Virus record (IMG/VR): IMGVR_UViG_3300018019_000034
Coordinates: 1 to 22,422 of that record
Length of the DNA: 22,422 bases
Source of the DNA: a virus
Reading direction: 5' to 3' (one strand)
Shown: piece by piece, positions 14,333 to 20,896 of the stretch
Layout: each line of letters begins with the position of its first letter
How positions within the stretch are numbered: the stretch's first letter is position 1
The notes under the pieces: model-generated
The model's database searches: none
Told to the model about the DNA's origin: nothing
Seen by the model: only the letters and a program-made list of their open reading frames with translations
Translations under genes and position numbers: made by a program

Positions 14333-14656
14333 CTTCTTGAATTACTTCCCCTTCGTCCTTTGTTAATCTATCTTCACCAAATGAAACATCTTTTATTGTT
14401 ATTCTTCTATTATCACCATGATATATTACTGTGCCTTTAGAAGAAGAAAATTTATCTTCAGGCCAAATTCTATATTGATTTCCATCAACATAATCATCAT
14501 AGTGAAAAACATTTATATCACAAATTATACCTGTATTAAGATTGTATAAATTGCTATTAAAATATAACTGTCCAAAACTATCACTAATTTTAACTCTATC
14601 TCCTACTTTGAACTTGGGTGGAAAATCAAAAAGATTTTCTTTTCATAAGTTTCCAT
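14322..14656 (-). pseudogene. LFDF-family gene with a frameshift near its start
   Basis: ATG 14656 has a good AGGAG site and begins METYEKK, but that frame stops after 17 codons. A second frame, open without a stop from AAT 14636 to TAA 14322 (104 codons), reads NLFDFPPKFKVGDRVKISDS, TGIICDINVFHYDDYVDG, QYRIWPEDKF and so on, clearly an LFDF-family body. It has no start codon before the box. Adding one A in the AAAA run near 14638 would give METYEKKNLFDF, which matches the N-terminus EEKNLFDF of the neighbouring member at 13243. So either a one-base deletion broke the gene or ribosomes slip back one base at the A-rich site. No canonical slippery heptamer is present in the zero frame. A sequencing error is also possible. 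Confidence 0.7.
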
Positions 14657-14685
14657 ATTAAACTCCTATTCATCAATTTTGTATA

Positions 14686-15149
14686 TTATACCATTTTTTC
14701 ATCCATTTGTAAAGCTTTTTCTTCTTCATTTAACACAAATTGTTTAAAGGTTGATTCGAAAAATGTATGGTCAAAACCAACAGAATAATCCTTTGTTCCC
14801 ATATATTTTTGAACCCATTTATTATCTAAAACAGTATCATAATCTTCATTATGATGTTCTTTAAAATATTTCATACTATATACAAAATAACTAATATCAA
14901 CTTTATTCAATCTTGGATATAGTATAGATAAAGAAAAATTGGATTCTTTTCATTTAATTTTTTCTTTATATCTCCATGTAAAGCATACTTCTCACCTGAC
15001 CAAACATATAAACCAGTTTTGGTTAATATACCTCTATCATATTCAATTCGTTTACCGAAATGTGTTCCAACTTCTTCTTTAGTTGGATTCTTAAAGATTT
15101 CGATATCTTCATTATTTAATTTAAATGCATTGTAAAATTCTTCGTTCAT
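14686..15149 (-). pseudogene. EEYxNxxK-family gene split by a frameshift
   Basis: Two abutting frames together make one family member. The first (14907-15149) starts MNEEFYNAFKLNNEDIEIFK, continues RGILTKTGLYVWSGEKYALH and stops after YLYYIQD. The second (14686-14910) continues NKVDISYFVYSMKYF, then NKWVQKYMGTKDYSVGFDH, matching the C-terminal blocks of the intact relatives (LKINLSMWDID and IKQYMQNKFKVGIEH). Its only local start is a TTG and there is no ribosome site. One missing T at about 14910 would restore IQDLNKVDISYF. The tail contains STFKQFVLNEEE, which looks like the array's N-terminal tag placed at a C-terminus. The call of a frameshift rests on homology with the two intact copies. 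Confidence 0.68.
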
Positions 15150-15161
15150 TTCTTTATATCT

Positions 15162-15731
15162 TTATGTAATGAATTCCTCTACTTTATTGAAAACATATTT
15201 ATGAATATTAACTTCTTCTTGTGGTAAAAGATTTCTATAATTTTTTAATCTTTTCATTGTTATTTTTTCTAATATATTAACATCGTCAACATTACCTTCT
15301 TCTGCCATAACATTTGCTAAAACATATAAAACTAAAGCACCAACAAATTCATAATTATCTTCAAGTTTTTTAATTGAATCAAATTTATTAAACCAATCAT
15401 TTGTCATATAAATTTGAACTAAATCAACTGGATTTCTCCAAGTAATTCCATTAAGATGTTGCATATATATTTTATGATAACTAGACCAATCACCACCACT
15501 CATTTTTTCAATAAATCTTGGTATATCAATTGTCTTACCTTTAAATTTGAAAGTTTTGAAATCAAATAAATTTTTTTCTTCACCTTTATATTCATATTTC
15601 TTTTCATTAAGAAAACTTTTAAAATCAGATTTAGCCAATACTTTTGTCTTGCATCTTTTACAATAAGGATGACCATTCTTTAAAATAATTCTATCTGATT
15701 TTTTACACTTCTTACATTTTGGAATAGCCAT
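15162..15731 (-). CDS. Zinc-ribbon protein with internal tag and LFDF box, unknown function
   Basis: 189 residues, from ATG 15731, which overlaps the stop of gene 14 as TAATG with GGAG upstream; an in-frame TTG nine bases earlier has no better signal. Residues 1-30 carry a zinc ribbon, CKKC then CKRC with NGHPY between. Residues about 36-45 are SDFKSFLNEKK, the array's tag motif placed inside the protein, then GEEKNLFDFKTFKFKGKTID. The remainder is helical (YEFVGALVLYVLANVMAEEG, MKRLKNYRNLLPQEEVNIHK). It looks as if a zinc ribbon was joined in front of a tagged array protein. First gene of the array, co-translated with the late neck gene 14. Confidence 0.72.
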   Translation of the reverse strand: MAIPKCKKCKKSDRIILKNGHPYCKRCKTKVLAKSDFKSFLNEKKYEYKGEEKNLFDFKTFKFKGKTIDIPRFIEKMSGGDWSSYHKIYMQHLNGITWRNPVDLVQIYMTNDWFNKFDSIKKLEDNYEFVGALVLYVLANVMAEEGNVDDVNILEKITMKRLKNYRNLLPQEEVNIHKYVFNKVEEFIT

Positions 15732-16372
15732 TATTCCCAATCTCCATAGGGGCTAGTGTCGCCTTCCTTCTGAACAGATATACCGGAAATTTCAACTTGA
15801 TTAGCACTATTATCATCATATTCAAGTGGGTCAATTTCAGGCCATCCGGGAATTGCTAATTCATTATCACCTGAAGTCTCTGTAGTAAGCATACCACCTT
15901 CCACATCTGCTGCTTGAACATGCATACGATATGTCATTTTCTTCTGAAGGAAAACATTATCTTCTTGTTCAACAGTTGTAATAATATAAACACGATTTTG
16001 ATATTTTACCCAAATATAATCTCCTGCTCTCGGCATAACATCAGGTTGAACACCGCTATCATCGAAACCGACACCATTCAAAGTTCCCATTGCATCATAG
16101 AATTGTTGATGTGATATAATGATATCCATAGCATCAGGAGATTGAAAATTAAATTTATTGAAGATATAAACTTCCTGAATAACTTGAAACCATGCTTTCA
16201 AAGGAAATTTGGCTACAAAAGTTGGAAATGGGTCTTCCTCATAAAGTTTATCTTTAGAAGGGTCACGATTTGCTCTCCAAAATTCTATATCATATCCATA
16301 CTTTGTTATTGCCTCTGTCAAAAATCCTTGATATAATTTCTGTTCAGAAGGAGAATTAAATCTAAATCCCAT
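15731..16372 (-). CDS. 14: Neck protein, gp14 family
   Basis: 213 residues; T4 gp14 has 256. The best match to T4 gp14 is the N-terminal block: SEQKLYQGFLTEAITKYGYD and KLYEEDPFPTF, against T4 'FIHSLVTESIDVFGYDV ... NELFGEDPFSRF'. A beta-rich middle (VMPRAGDYIWVKYQNRVYII) fits the family's barrel. The protein builds the neck with gp13 after packaging. Gene order 13-14 agrees, with a GIY-YIG gene wedged between. ATG 16372 lies 11 bases inside the end of the GIY-YIG gene, whose last codons supply the GAGG ribosome site. Confidence 0.82.
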   Translation of the reverse strand: MGFRFNSPSEQKLYQGFLTEAITKYGYDIEFWRANRDPSKDKLYEEDPFPTFVAKFPLKAWFQVIQEVYIFNKFNFQSPDAMDIIISHQQFYDAMGTLNGVGFDDSGVQPDVMPRAGDYIWVKYQNRVYIITTVEQEDNVFLQKKMTYRMHVQAADVEGGMLTTETSGDNELAIPGWPEIDPLEYDDNSANQVEISGISVQKEGDTSPYGDWE

Positions 16373-16982
16373 AATTCACCTCTTTTATTTTTCTTTTTTC
16401 ATTTTGTTTTTTTAAATGAATTATTAATTTTTCACTACAAGTTCTTCCTATTTTATAACCTAAATTTTCATATTCTATTATTTTTTCTTTTGGAATTCTT
16501 GTATTTAATTTTCCATCGGTCATCCATTTATAACCATTAATATGATTTATACCTTCATTCCATGTTTTTTTACCTTTATTCCCTAAACTAACAGCTTTTT
16601 TAACTTCATCTGTTCTTGGTATTCCTTTATTCCACGGAATTTTACCTTTACCTTTTTCACTCATTTTCTTTTTAATTTCATTTATATTTGGATTAAAAGT
16701 TAATGTATCTCCACCACTTCCACCTGTCGCTATATTATAATTATCATCTTTTTTACAAAAATCTTCATTTACAATTTCAGCTTCTTTATCTGACATTTCT
16801 TTTTCATTATCAAAAATAAAAAGAATTTCTTTCTTGAAATTTTCTATTCCATTCTTTTTAATAGCTCTTTTTAAAATTTTACCAGAACCCATATATCCAT
16901 CATTAATATCATAAGTTCTATGCATACCAATATAAATTTTATTATTTATTAAATTTGTTATTTTATATAATATATAATTCAT
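16362..16982 (-). CDS. GIY-YIG homing endonuclease with NUMOD-like C-terminus
   Basis: 206 residues. The N-terminal nuclease domain has ILYKITN and KIYIG (the GIY and YIG elements, residues 4-19), then DGYMGSGKILKRAIKKNG and a helix with EAEIV carrying the expected metal-binding Glu. The C-terminal half has KGKIPWNKGIPRTDEVKKA and KGKKTWNEGINHINGYKWM, repeated 'W(N)KG' DNA-binding modules of the NUMOD3 type. T4 Seg proteins are similar free-standing endonucleases. It is inserted between neck genes 13 and 14, starts seven bases after the stop of 13 (no clear ribosome site) and overlaps the start of 14 by 11 bases. Confidence 0.9.
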   Translation of the reverse strand: MNYILYKITNLINNKIYIGMHRTYDINDGYMGSGKILKRAIKKNGIENFKKEILFIFDNEKEMSDKEAEIVNEDFCKKDDNYNIATGGSGGDTLTFNPNINEIKKKMSEKGKGKIPWNKGIPRTDEVKKAVSLGNKGKKTWNEGINHINGYKWMTDGKLNTRIPKEKIIEYENLGYKIGRTCSEKLIIHLKKQNEKRKIKEVNYGI

Positions 16983-16986
16983 TTTA

Positions 16987-17775
16987 TTATGCCATAAAAA
17001 ATCCTAATGGCTCTCCTTCTGTTTTTATAAGTTCCTCATAAAGTGCGTTTTTTTCAGCAGTACCTTCCGCAATCATATTAGCATAATTAAGGATTGCACC
17101 ACCTGGGATTGTCATACCTGAATATTTGCCCCAAACAGTTCCTAATGCTATTTTACACAATGCAACAGAATATCTCTTTACCCAAAGTTCATTATAGATA
17201 TCTGAATCCCCTGTTCCGGGGTCATATTGAGTATAACATTCTACTACACCTACGAGTGGGAATATCATATCTCCATTATCATAAGGTGTTGGTGTTACTG
17301 TTAAAGTTTGGTCATATTTATTATAATGGATAGAGAATGGAGCAGTTAATTCCAATTCAGTTTGTCTCAAATATTCCAAACCAACTTCATATGAAACTAA
17401 TCCACTACCAAATGTTCCAGAGAAGAAGTTTAAGAAACCCATATTATACATTTGGTTTAAAGGAGAGAAAAGTGTATTGATACCTTCACCGATTGTTTGG
17501 CTTGTATCCATAGACATAACGGAAACAGTTTCAGGTGGAACAGAATATTCACTAACACCACCTGATAATACAACAACAAAAGCATTACGATAAACAGCAT
17601 CACCAGCATGACGATTAAACAATTGCATCGTATCATCAATAGCTGTATATATTTGTTCTAATTCAATTTCAATGTCAATAACAGGTGCGCCTAATTTGAC
17701 TTGAATATATTTTGCTAATTGTTGTCTATTTCGTGGATAACCACCACCAAAATTACCTGCAAGTGGAAGTGACAT
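16987..17775 (-). CDS. 13: Neck protein, gp13 family
   Basis: 262 residues; T4 gp13 has 309. The N-terminus YPRNRQQLAKYIQVKLGAPV, then IDIEIELEQIYTAIDD, follows T4 '[29 protein letters not shown]'. The C-terminus ELWVKRYSVALCKIALG, MTIPGGAILNY, AEKNALYEELIK and PLGFFMA follows T4 'NRWVKDYATALAKELNG ... MMLPGGVTIDG ... EKEALREEL ... PFGILVG'. The central loop is shorter than in T4. It closes the filled head with gp14. ATG 17775 has AAGGAG. It shares an operon with the ClpP-like gene. Confidence 0.92.
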   Translation of the reverse strand: MSLPLAGNFGGGYPRNRQQLAKYIQVKLGAPVIDIEIELEQIYTAIDDTMQLFNRHAGDAVYRNAFVVVLSGGVSEYSVPPETVSVMSMDTSQTIGEGINTLFSPLNQMYNMGFLNFFSGTFGSGLVSYEVGLEYLRQTELELTAPFSIHYNKYDQTLTVTPTPYDNGDMIFPLVGVVECYTQYDPGTGDSDIYNELWVKRYSVALCKIALGTVWGKYSGMTIPGGAILNYANMIAEGTAEKNALYEELIKTEGEPLGFFMA

Positions 17776-17785
17776 AATAATCTCC

Positions 17786-18520
17786 TTATCTTCTTAATTG
17801 TTCTTCAGTATATTCTAACAATTTTGCCCAATTTGCATCAAATATTTCATCTGCAAATCCTATTTCTACAGATTCTTTAGCTGTTAAATAAACTTCTTCT
17901 TTTTCATTCATTTTACTCTTTAACCAATTAGTAATAACTTTTTCTGATTTGTTTTTAAATTTTCCATTTTCTTTCAAAGATTTTACATAAATATCTAACA
18001 TTGTTTTAGAAGCAATTCTTCCAAAATCAACATAACTTCTTACACTTTTTTGTGTTCCAGAAACATAATCAGTTCCATCGTGAATCATAAAATATGAATT
18101 AGGCATGAGGACTCTTTTATTTGCAGCTTGTAAAATTAAAGAACTCATAGACCGAGCATGAGTATAAGAAAGAATAGTTACTGGATTTGGACAACTTTTT
18201 ATAGCATCGTATATAGCCATTCCTTCAGTCCAAAAACCTCCACATGTTTTCATATGAATTAGAATAGGTTTTTTTGAATTAATTCTCATGCATAAATTTA
18301 AATTTCTTATAAACCTATTTGCAATCACATATTCTATACCTGGTTCTCCTAAATCTAACATTTCATTAGAACCAGCAGTATATGTTTCTGCACCAAATAA
18401 AAATATTTGATTTGATGAAAGATTTAAATCATATTCATGAGTTTGTTGAACAATGTCTAAATCAGCTTTTTTAACTTTAAGAGTATGGTCTAATGCATAA
18501 TTTTGTTCTGTTTCGCTCAT
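17786..18520 (-). CDS. ClpP-like serine protease
   Basis: 244 residues. The ClpP fold shows in order: LIHMKTCGGFWTEGMAIYDA (oxyanion Gly-Gly and helix), ILSYTHARSMSSLILQAA with nucleophile Ser124, PNSYFMIHDGTDY with His147, and LTAKESVEIGFADEIF. By alignment the catalytic Asp position of ClpP falls on Asn205 (KSKMNEKEEVYL), so activity may rest on another residue. Phages use ClpP-like enzymes as prohead proteases or regulators; its place just upstream of the neck genes under a late promoter hints at assembly. I start at ATG 18520 (GGGAG upstream), not 18556, because the longer frame runs through the late promoter and into the terminator. Confidence 0.8.
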   Translation of the reverse strand: MSETEQNYALDHTLKVKKADLDIVQQTHEYDLNLSSNQIFLFGAETYTAGSNEMLDLGEPGIEYVIANRFIRNLNLCMRINSKKPILIHMKTCGGFWTEGMAIYDAIKSCPNPVTILSYTHARSMSSLILQAANKRVLMPNSYFMIHDGTDYVSGTQKSVRSYVDFGRIASKTMLDIYVKSLKENGKFKNKSEKVITNWLKSKMNEKEEVYLTAKESVEIGFADEIFDANWAKLLEYTEEQLRR

Positions 18521-18537
18521 ATATACTCCCTCAATAT

Positions 18538-18545
18538 TATTTATA
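18538..18545 (-). promoter_or_regulatory. T4-type late promoter TATAAATA
   Basis: Exact TATAAATA on the minus strand, starting the ClpP-like/13/14/array/15 operon. The expected start lies about 12 bases before ATG 18520, and the leader contains GAGGGAG. It follows a terminator within about ten bases, the same layout as at 728-770. Confidence 0.75.
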
Positions 18546-18550
18546 TAAAC

Positions 18551-18586
18551 ACACAAAAAGCCGATAGTTTTATAACTATCGGCTTT
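18551..18586 (-). terminator. Intrinsic terminator between accessory genes and neck operon
   Basis: A perfect stem of 13 bp (AAAGCCGATAG at 18557-18567 with CTATCGGCTTT at 18576-18586, extended by two T-A pairs) and a 4-base loop. On the minus strand it is followed by TTGTGTGTTT. Because the arm also has AAAA on the outside, some function on the plus strand is possible. The core GATAG/CTATC is shared with the terminator at 737-770. Confidence 0.85.
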
Positions 18587-18613
18587 AATTACTAATTTAC
18601 TACTAATTTGTTA

Positions 18614-18925
18614 CTAATTAGTATTTTCTTTTGAGTTTACTAATGTTACTGGAAGAGATACCAAATATCCAAATAATGAACCAAGTAAACCACCTACAAC
18701 CAAACTAACTGTAAGCATTGAGAAGATACCTACCAACATGCCACAAACCACGAATATTCTTGAAAATAGACTTGGTTCAACTGCTCCACCTGTTATCTTG
18801 GCAAGTAACGAAATAGCCCCATACCCGCCAAAATAGAAGCCAGGTAACAATCCGACAATTGCAAATAACAATGTTCCTAATGTTGCCCCAATCTTCATTC
18901 CTGCCTTTACTGTTAAATTTTTCAT
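18614..18925 (-). CDS. Small membrane protein, unknown function
   Basis: 103 residues from ATG 18925, with GGGAG eight bases upstream; a longer frame to 18970 has no ribosome site. Three hydrophobic Gly-rich segments: ATLGTLLFAIVGLLPGFYFG (about 11-30), FVVCGMLVGIFSMLTVSLVV (about 58-77) and GGLLGSLFGYLVSLP (78-92). Such Gly-zipper-like membrane proteins occur in phages and bacteria without an assigned role. The upstream 155 bases (18926-19080) have no gene; I see only a weak promoter-like TTGGGT-N17-TATAGA and an ATGCCAA/TTGGCAT inverted repeat around 18974-19022. Confidence 0.65.
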   Translation of the reverse strand: MKNLTVKAGMKIGATLGTLLFAIVGLLPGFYFGGYGAISLLAKITGGAVEPSLFSRIFVVCGMLVGIFSMLTVSLVVGGLLGSLFGYLVSLPVTLVNSKENTN

Positions 18926-19080
18926 TTTGTTTCTCCCTTTTGTAATAGATTTTGATATATCTATATGCAAAAGCTATGCCAAACCCAAGTCTTTGAAATA
19001 ATTAAATCTGGAGTTGGCATTTCTGAGAAAAGCAAGAATTTATTCGCAAATTATTATATTTTTAAATCTAGTAGAAAACT

Positions 19081-19191
19081 TTAAATCTTCTTGTATTTTT
19101 CAACACTTCCACTATCTAATAAAGACCAAACTATAGTGGAAATAATACCAAGTACATACCAACCACCAATTATGAATAGTATTCTTAACAT
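19081..19191 (-). CDS. 36-residue membrane peptide
   Basis: A short frame starting at ATG 19191, three bases from the TGA of the preceding gene (TGATATG), so it is probably translated by re-initiation; no ribosome site of its own. MLRILFIIGGWYVLGIISTI then VWSLLDSGSVEKYKK is one membrane span with a charged C-terminal tail, like other phage membrane peptides. No homologue recognised. The call rests on coupling and amino-acid pattern only. Confidence 0.5.
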   Translation of the reverse strand: MLRILFIIGGWYVLGIISTIVWSLLDSGSVEKYKKI

Positions 19192-19192
19192 A

Positions 19193-19432
19193 TCATTTAT
19201 ATTTTAGCATCAATAAAATAAAGAAAATAATAGCAATAGCTATACTTACTCCTTGAGATTTTTTCTGTCTATCCAATTTACGAATTTGTTTTATAGTTTC
19301 AGAAGTATAATGTTTACATTCAAAAAGATAACCATGCATAACTTGACATACTTCACAATATCTGCCTACTCGACCGGGAACAACATCACCATGCTTAATG
19401 TTTCCAATTGGAATATAAAGCTTGCATCCCAT
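19193..19432 (-). CDS. Small protein with CxxC motif and C-terminal membrane anchor
   Basis: 79 residues. Residues about 25-40 carry CEVCQVMHGYLFECKHY: CxxC, then His and a further Cys, a likely small zinc site. The C-terminus VSIAIAIIFFILLMLKYK is a single membrane span, so the soluble part would face the cytoplasm if tail-anchored. Not a family I recognise. ATG 19432 has a GAGGTG ribosome site. Part of a run of small accessory genes with their own ribosome sites. Confidence 0.65.
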   Translation of the reverse strand: MGCKLYIPIGNIKHGDVVPGRVGRYCEVCQVMHGYLFECKHYTSETIKQIRKLDRQKKSQGVSIAIAIIFFILLMLKYK

Positions 19433-19450
19433 AATTACACCTCACATAAT

Positions 19451-19816
19451 TTATTTTATACTTACAATAACATGGTCATTTTCAATCCAAATAGGACTAA
19501 TAAACCATTGATTATAAGTCAAAACAACTTTTTGTCCAGAATCTATAGCTGATTGAAGTTTTTCAATAATACTTGGGTCTGATACATTAAATTCCATAAT
19601 ATTAGGAACCATAGATTTTCCATCGGAAGATTCTCTCATTCCACCAACTAAAAGTTCTCCTTCCCAACTCTTCCAAATCAATCCTTTATTTGAAAGTTTA
19701 GTAACAGTTCCTGCCCGAACACCATCAGAATAATGAGGATTCACACCTTGACTACATCTTGCTACACAACCACCCATCAAAAATATAGTCAATATTGTTA
19801 TAATAAAAGTTTTCAT
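19451..19816 (-). CDS. Phage lipoprotein, unknown function
   Basis: 121 residues. The signal peptide MKTFIITILTIFLMGGCVAR ends in the lipobox MGGC with lipidated Cys17. The mature part has SDGVRAGTVTKLSNKGLIWK, SWEGELLVGGM and VSDPSIIEKLQSAIDSGQKV, which I recall as a widespread phage/bacterial pattern ('G.V..LSnKGl.wKsWEGEL..GG') sometimes mislabelled as a dehydrogenase; no enzyme motif is present. It would be anchored in the host envelope. ATG 19816 has AAGGAG. Confidence 0.75.
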   Translation of the reverse strand: MKTFIITILTIFLMGGCVARCSQGVNPHYSDGVRAGTVTKLSNKGLIWKSWEGELLVGGMRESSDGKSMVPNIMEFNVSDPSIIEKLQSAIDSGQKVVLTYNQWFISPIWIENDHVIVSIK

Positions 19817-19829
19817 TTTATTCTCCTTA

Positions 19830-20006
19830 TCAAAGTTTTACTTTCGGCAAAGGGAATTCTTGTTCATCCCCTTTATATTCATAAGACAAACATGCTCCGT
19901 TTGAATCATGGTCTATAAAATGTTGGTTGCAATAGTAATACTTAAATTCATCCTTTATACAATTTTTACAAGATTTATTATTGCAACCAATCACTTGACT
20001 TTCCAT
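19830..20006 (-). CDS. Small Cys-rich protein
   Basis: 58 residues from ATG 20006, with GAGG just upstream (a GTG two codons earlier overlaps that site). Cysteines at CNNKSCKNC, YYCNQHFIDHD and ACLSYEY form a compact metal-binding pattern resembling DUF1540-like small proteins; I am not sure of that family. It likely binds zinc. Between the lipoprotein gene and the 159-residue gene in the accessory run. Role unknown. Confidence 0.6.
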   Translation of the reverse strand: MESQVIGCNNKSCKNCIKDEFKYYYCNQHFIDHDSNGACLSYEYKGDEQEFPLPKVKL

Positions 20007-20015
20007 ATTCACCTC

Positions 20016-20495
20016 TTAAAAAATATCTTCAACATTAACCTTTTTCATCCAACTGATACCAATTTCCTTTGCTGTCTTCAAAATAACATATTTTAGACAT
20101 TCATTTACAGGAGTATTTCTATCTCTCTTAAAGGTATCTCCAACTTCTTGCAAATCTTTTAATGCTTCTTCCTGACCAAACTTACGGTCAAAATTATCTC
20201 TCGGTGAACAGAAAGAAAATCCTATTGCAAATTCTGTCAATTCATCATTCAAAGGAAGTGTAGCAACTGTAACCTTACCTGCATTTACCCTTCCACGAAG
20301 TAGAGTACCATCATACAAAGTAGCAACAACTTTTTCTTTGATGATATTCAATGTCCTATAACGAACTTCCTTTTCAGGTACAGGAATGTCAAAATCAGGT
20401 TCAGAAAAATCTACATCAATAGCTTTAATTATTGACGATTTTCCAAAAATAGCAGTTAACAAAATTCCAAGTGCTTCTAGTTCTTCGTTTTTCAT
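20016..20495 (-). CDS. Conserved phage protein, unknown function
   Basis: 159 residues. A central block KEKVVATLYDGTLLRGRVNA, then EFAIGFSFCSPRDNFDRKFG and QEEALKDL, is a pattern I recall ('GfSfCsPkD.F.RkiGr') from small phage proteins, role unknown. The C-terminus is helical. Predicted soluble, no signal. ATG 20495 has an AAGGAG site. Part of the accessory run. Confidence 0.7.
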   Translation of the reverse strand: MKNEELEALGILLTAIFGKSSIIKAIDVDFSEPDFDIPVPEKEVRYRTLNIIKEKVVATLYDGTLLRGRVNAGKVTVATLPLNDELTEFAIGFSFCSPRDNFDRKFGQEEALKDLQEVGDTFKRDRNTPVNECLKYVILKTAKEIGISWMKKVNVEDIF

Positions 20496-20505
20496 AATTT
20501 TCTCC

Positions 20506-20691
20506 TTATATCATTCCTAACAGTTTAGCTCCAATAAACAAATAACTTATCCCCAATATCATAGGTACTACTTTAAAAACCAAAGTGCTTATAAATTTTT
20601 TGGTATCCATAAGAAAAGCCATAGTTACTAACAAAATTCCTGTAACAAATGGAACAACAGAAATAAATTTTACCGTACCTTCTGTCCACAT
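20506..20691 (-). CDS. Small two-span membrane protein
   Basis: 61 residues. Two hydrophobic segments, at about 8-27 (KFISVVPFVTGILLVTMAFL) and 39-59 (FKVVPMILGISYLFIGAKLL), joined by a short polar turn with DTKK, so a helical hairpin. Holin-like topology, but nothing specific; in T4-like phages the holin is unrelated. ATG 20691 has GGAG. Confidence 0.55.
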   Translation of the reverse strand: MWTEGTVKFISVVPFVTGILLVTMAFLMDTKKFISTLVFKVVPMILGISYLFIGAKLLGMI

Positions 20692-20704
20692 TGCTTTCTC
20701 TCCT

Positions 20705-20896
20705 TTATTTAGTCTGAGTTTTTTGACACTTCGTACAATAAAATCTCATACCTTCTATACGACCTGTCTCACTATAAACTCTCGCAAGAATTGTAGATTC
20801 ACCACAACACTTAGGATTTGGATTTTGGATTACAGCTTTCTTCTTTGCATTTTTTGCGTTTTTGCTTTCAACAACTGCTACATCTTTCTTAGCCAT
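20705..20896 (-). CDS. Small basic zinc-ribbon protein
   Basis: 63 residues from ATG 20896 with AGGAT upstream; an upstream in-frame Met (20956) lies in the preceding gene and lacks a ribosome site. A Lys/Ala-rich start (KNAKNAKKKAVIQ) is followed by NPKCCGE and FYCTKCQKTQ, giving two cysteine pairs of a small zinc ribbon. Possibly binds nucleic acid. Overlaps the preceding gene by eight bases. Confidence 0.65.
   Translation of the reverse strand: MAKKDVAVVESKNAKNAKKKAVIQNPNPKCCGESTILARVYSETGRIEGMRFYCTKCQKTQTK

Noticed and set aside
16390-16970. Plus-strand frames opposite structural genes (for example opposite 14, 17 and 18)
   Set aside because: They lack ribosome sites, have hydrophobic or Leu/Ile-rich shadow composition and lie within conserved genes on the other strand.
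18521-18556. Longer N-terminus for the ClpP-like gene (MCVYINN...)
   Set aside because: That segment overlaps the late promoter and terminator, and the ribosome site GGGAG serves the ATG at 18520.
18974-19022. Hairpin ATGCCAA/TTGGCAT as a terminator or a 19-codon gene
   Set aside because: The loop is over 30 bases, no T-run follows, and the short frame has no ribosome site.
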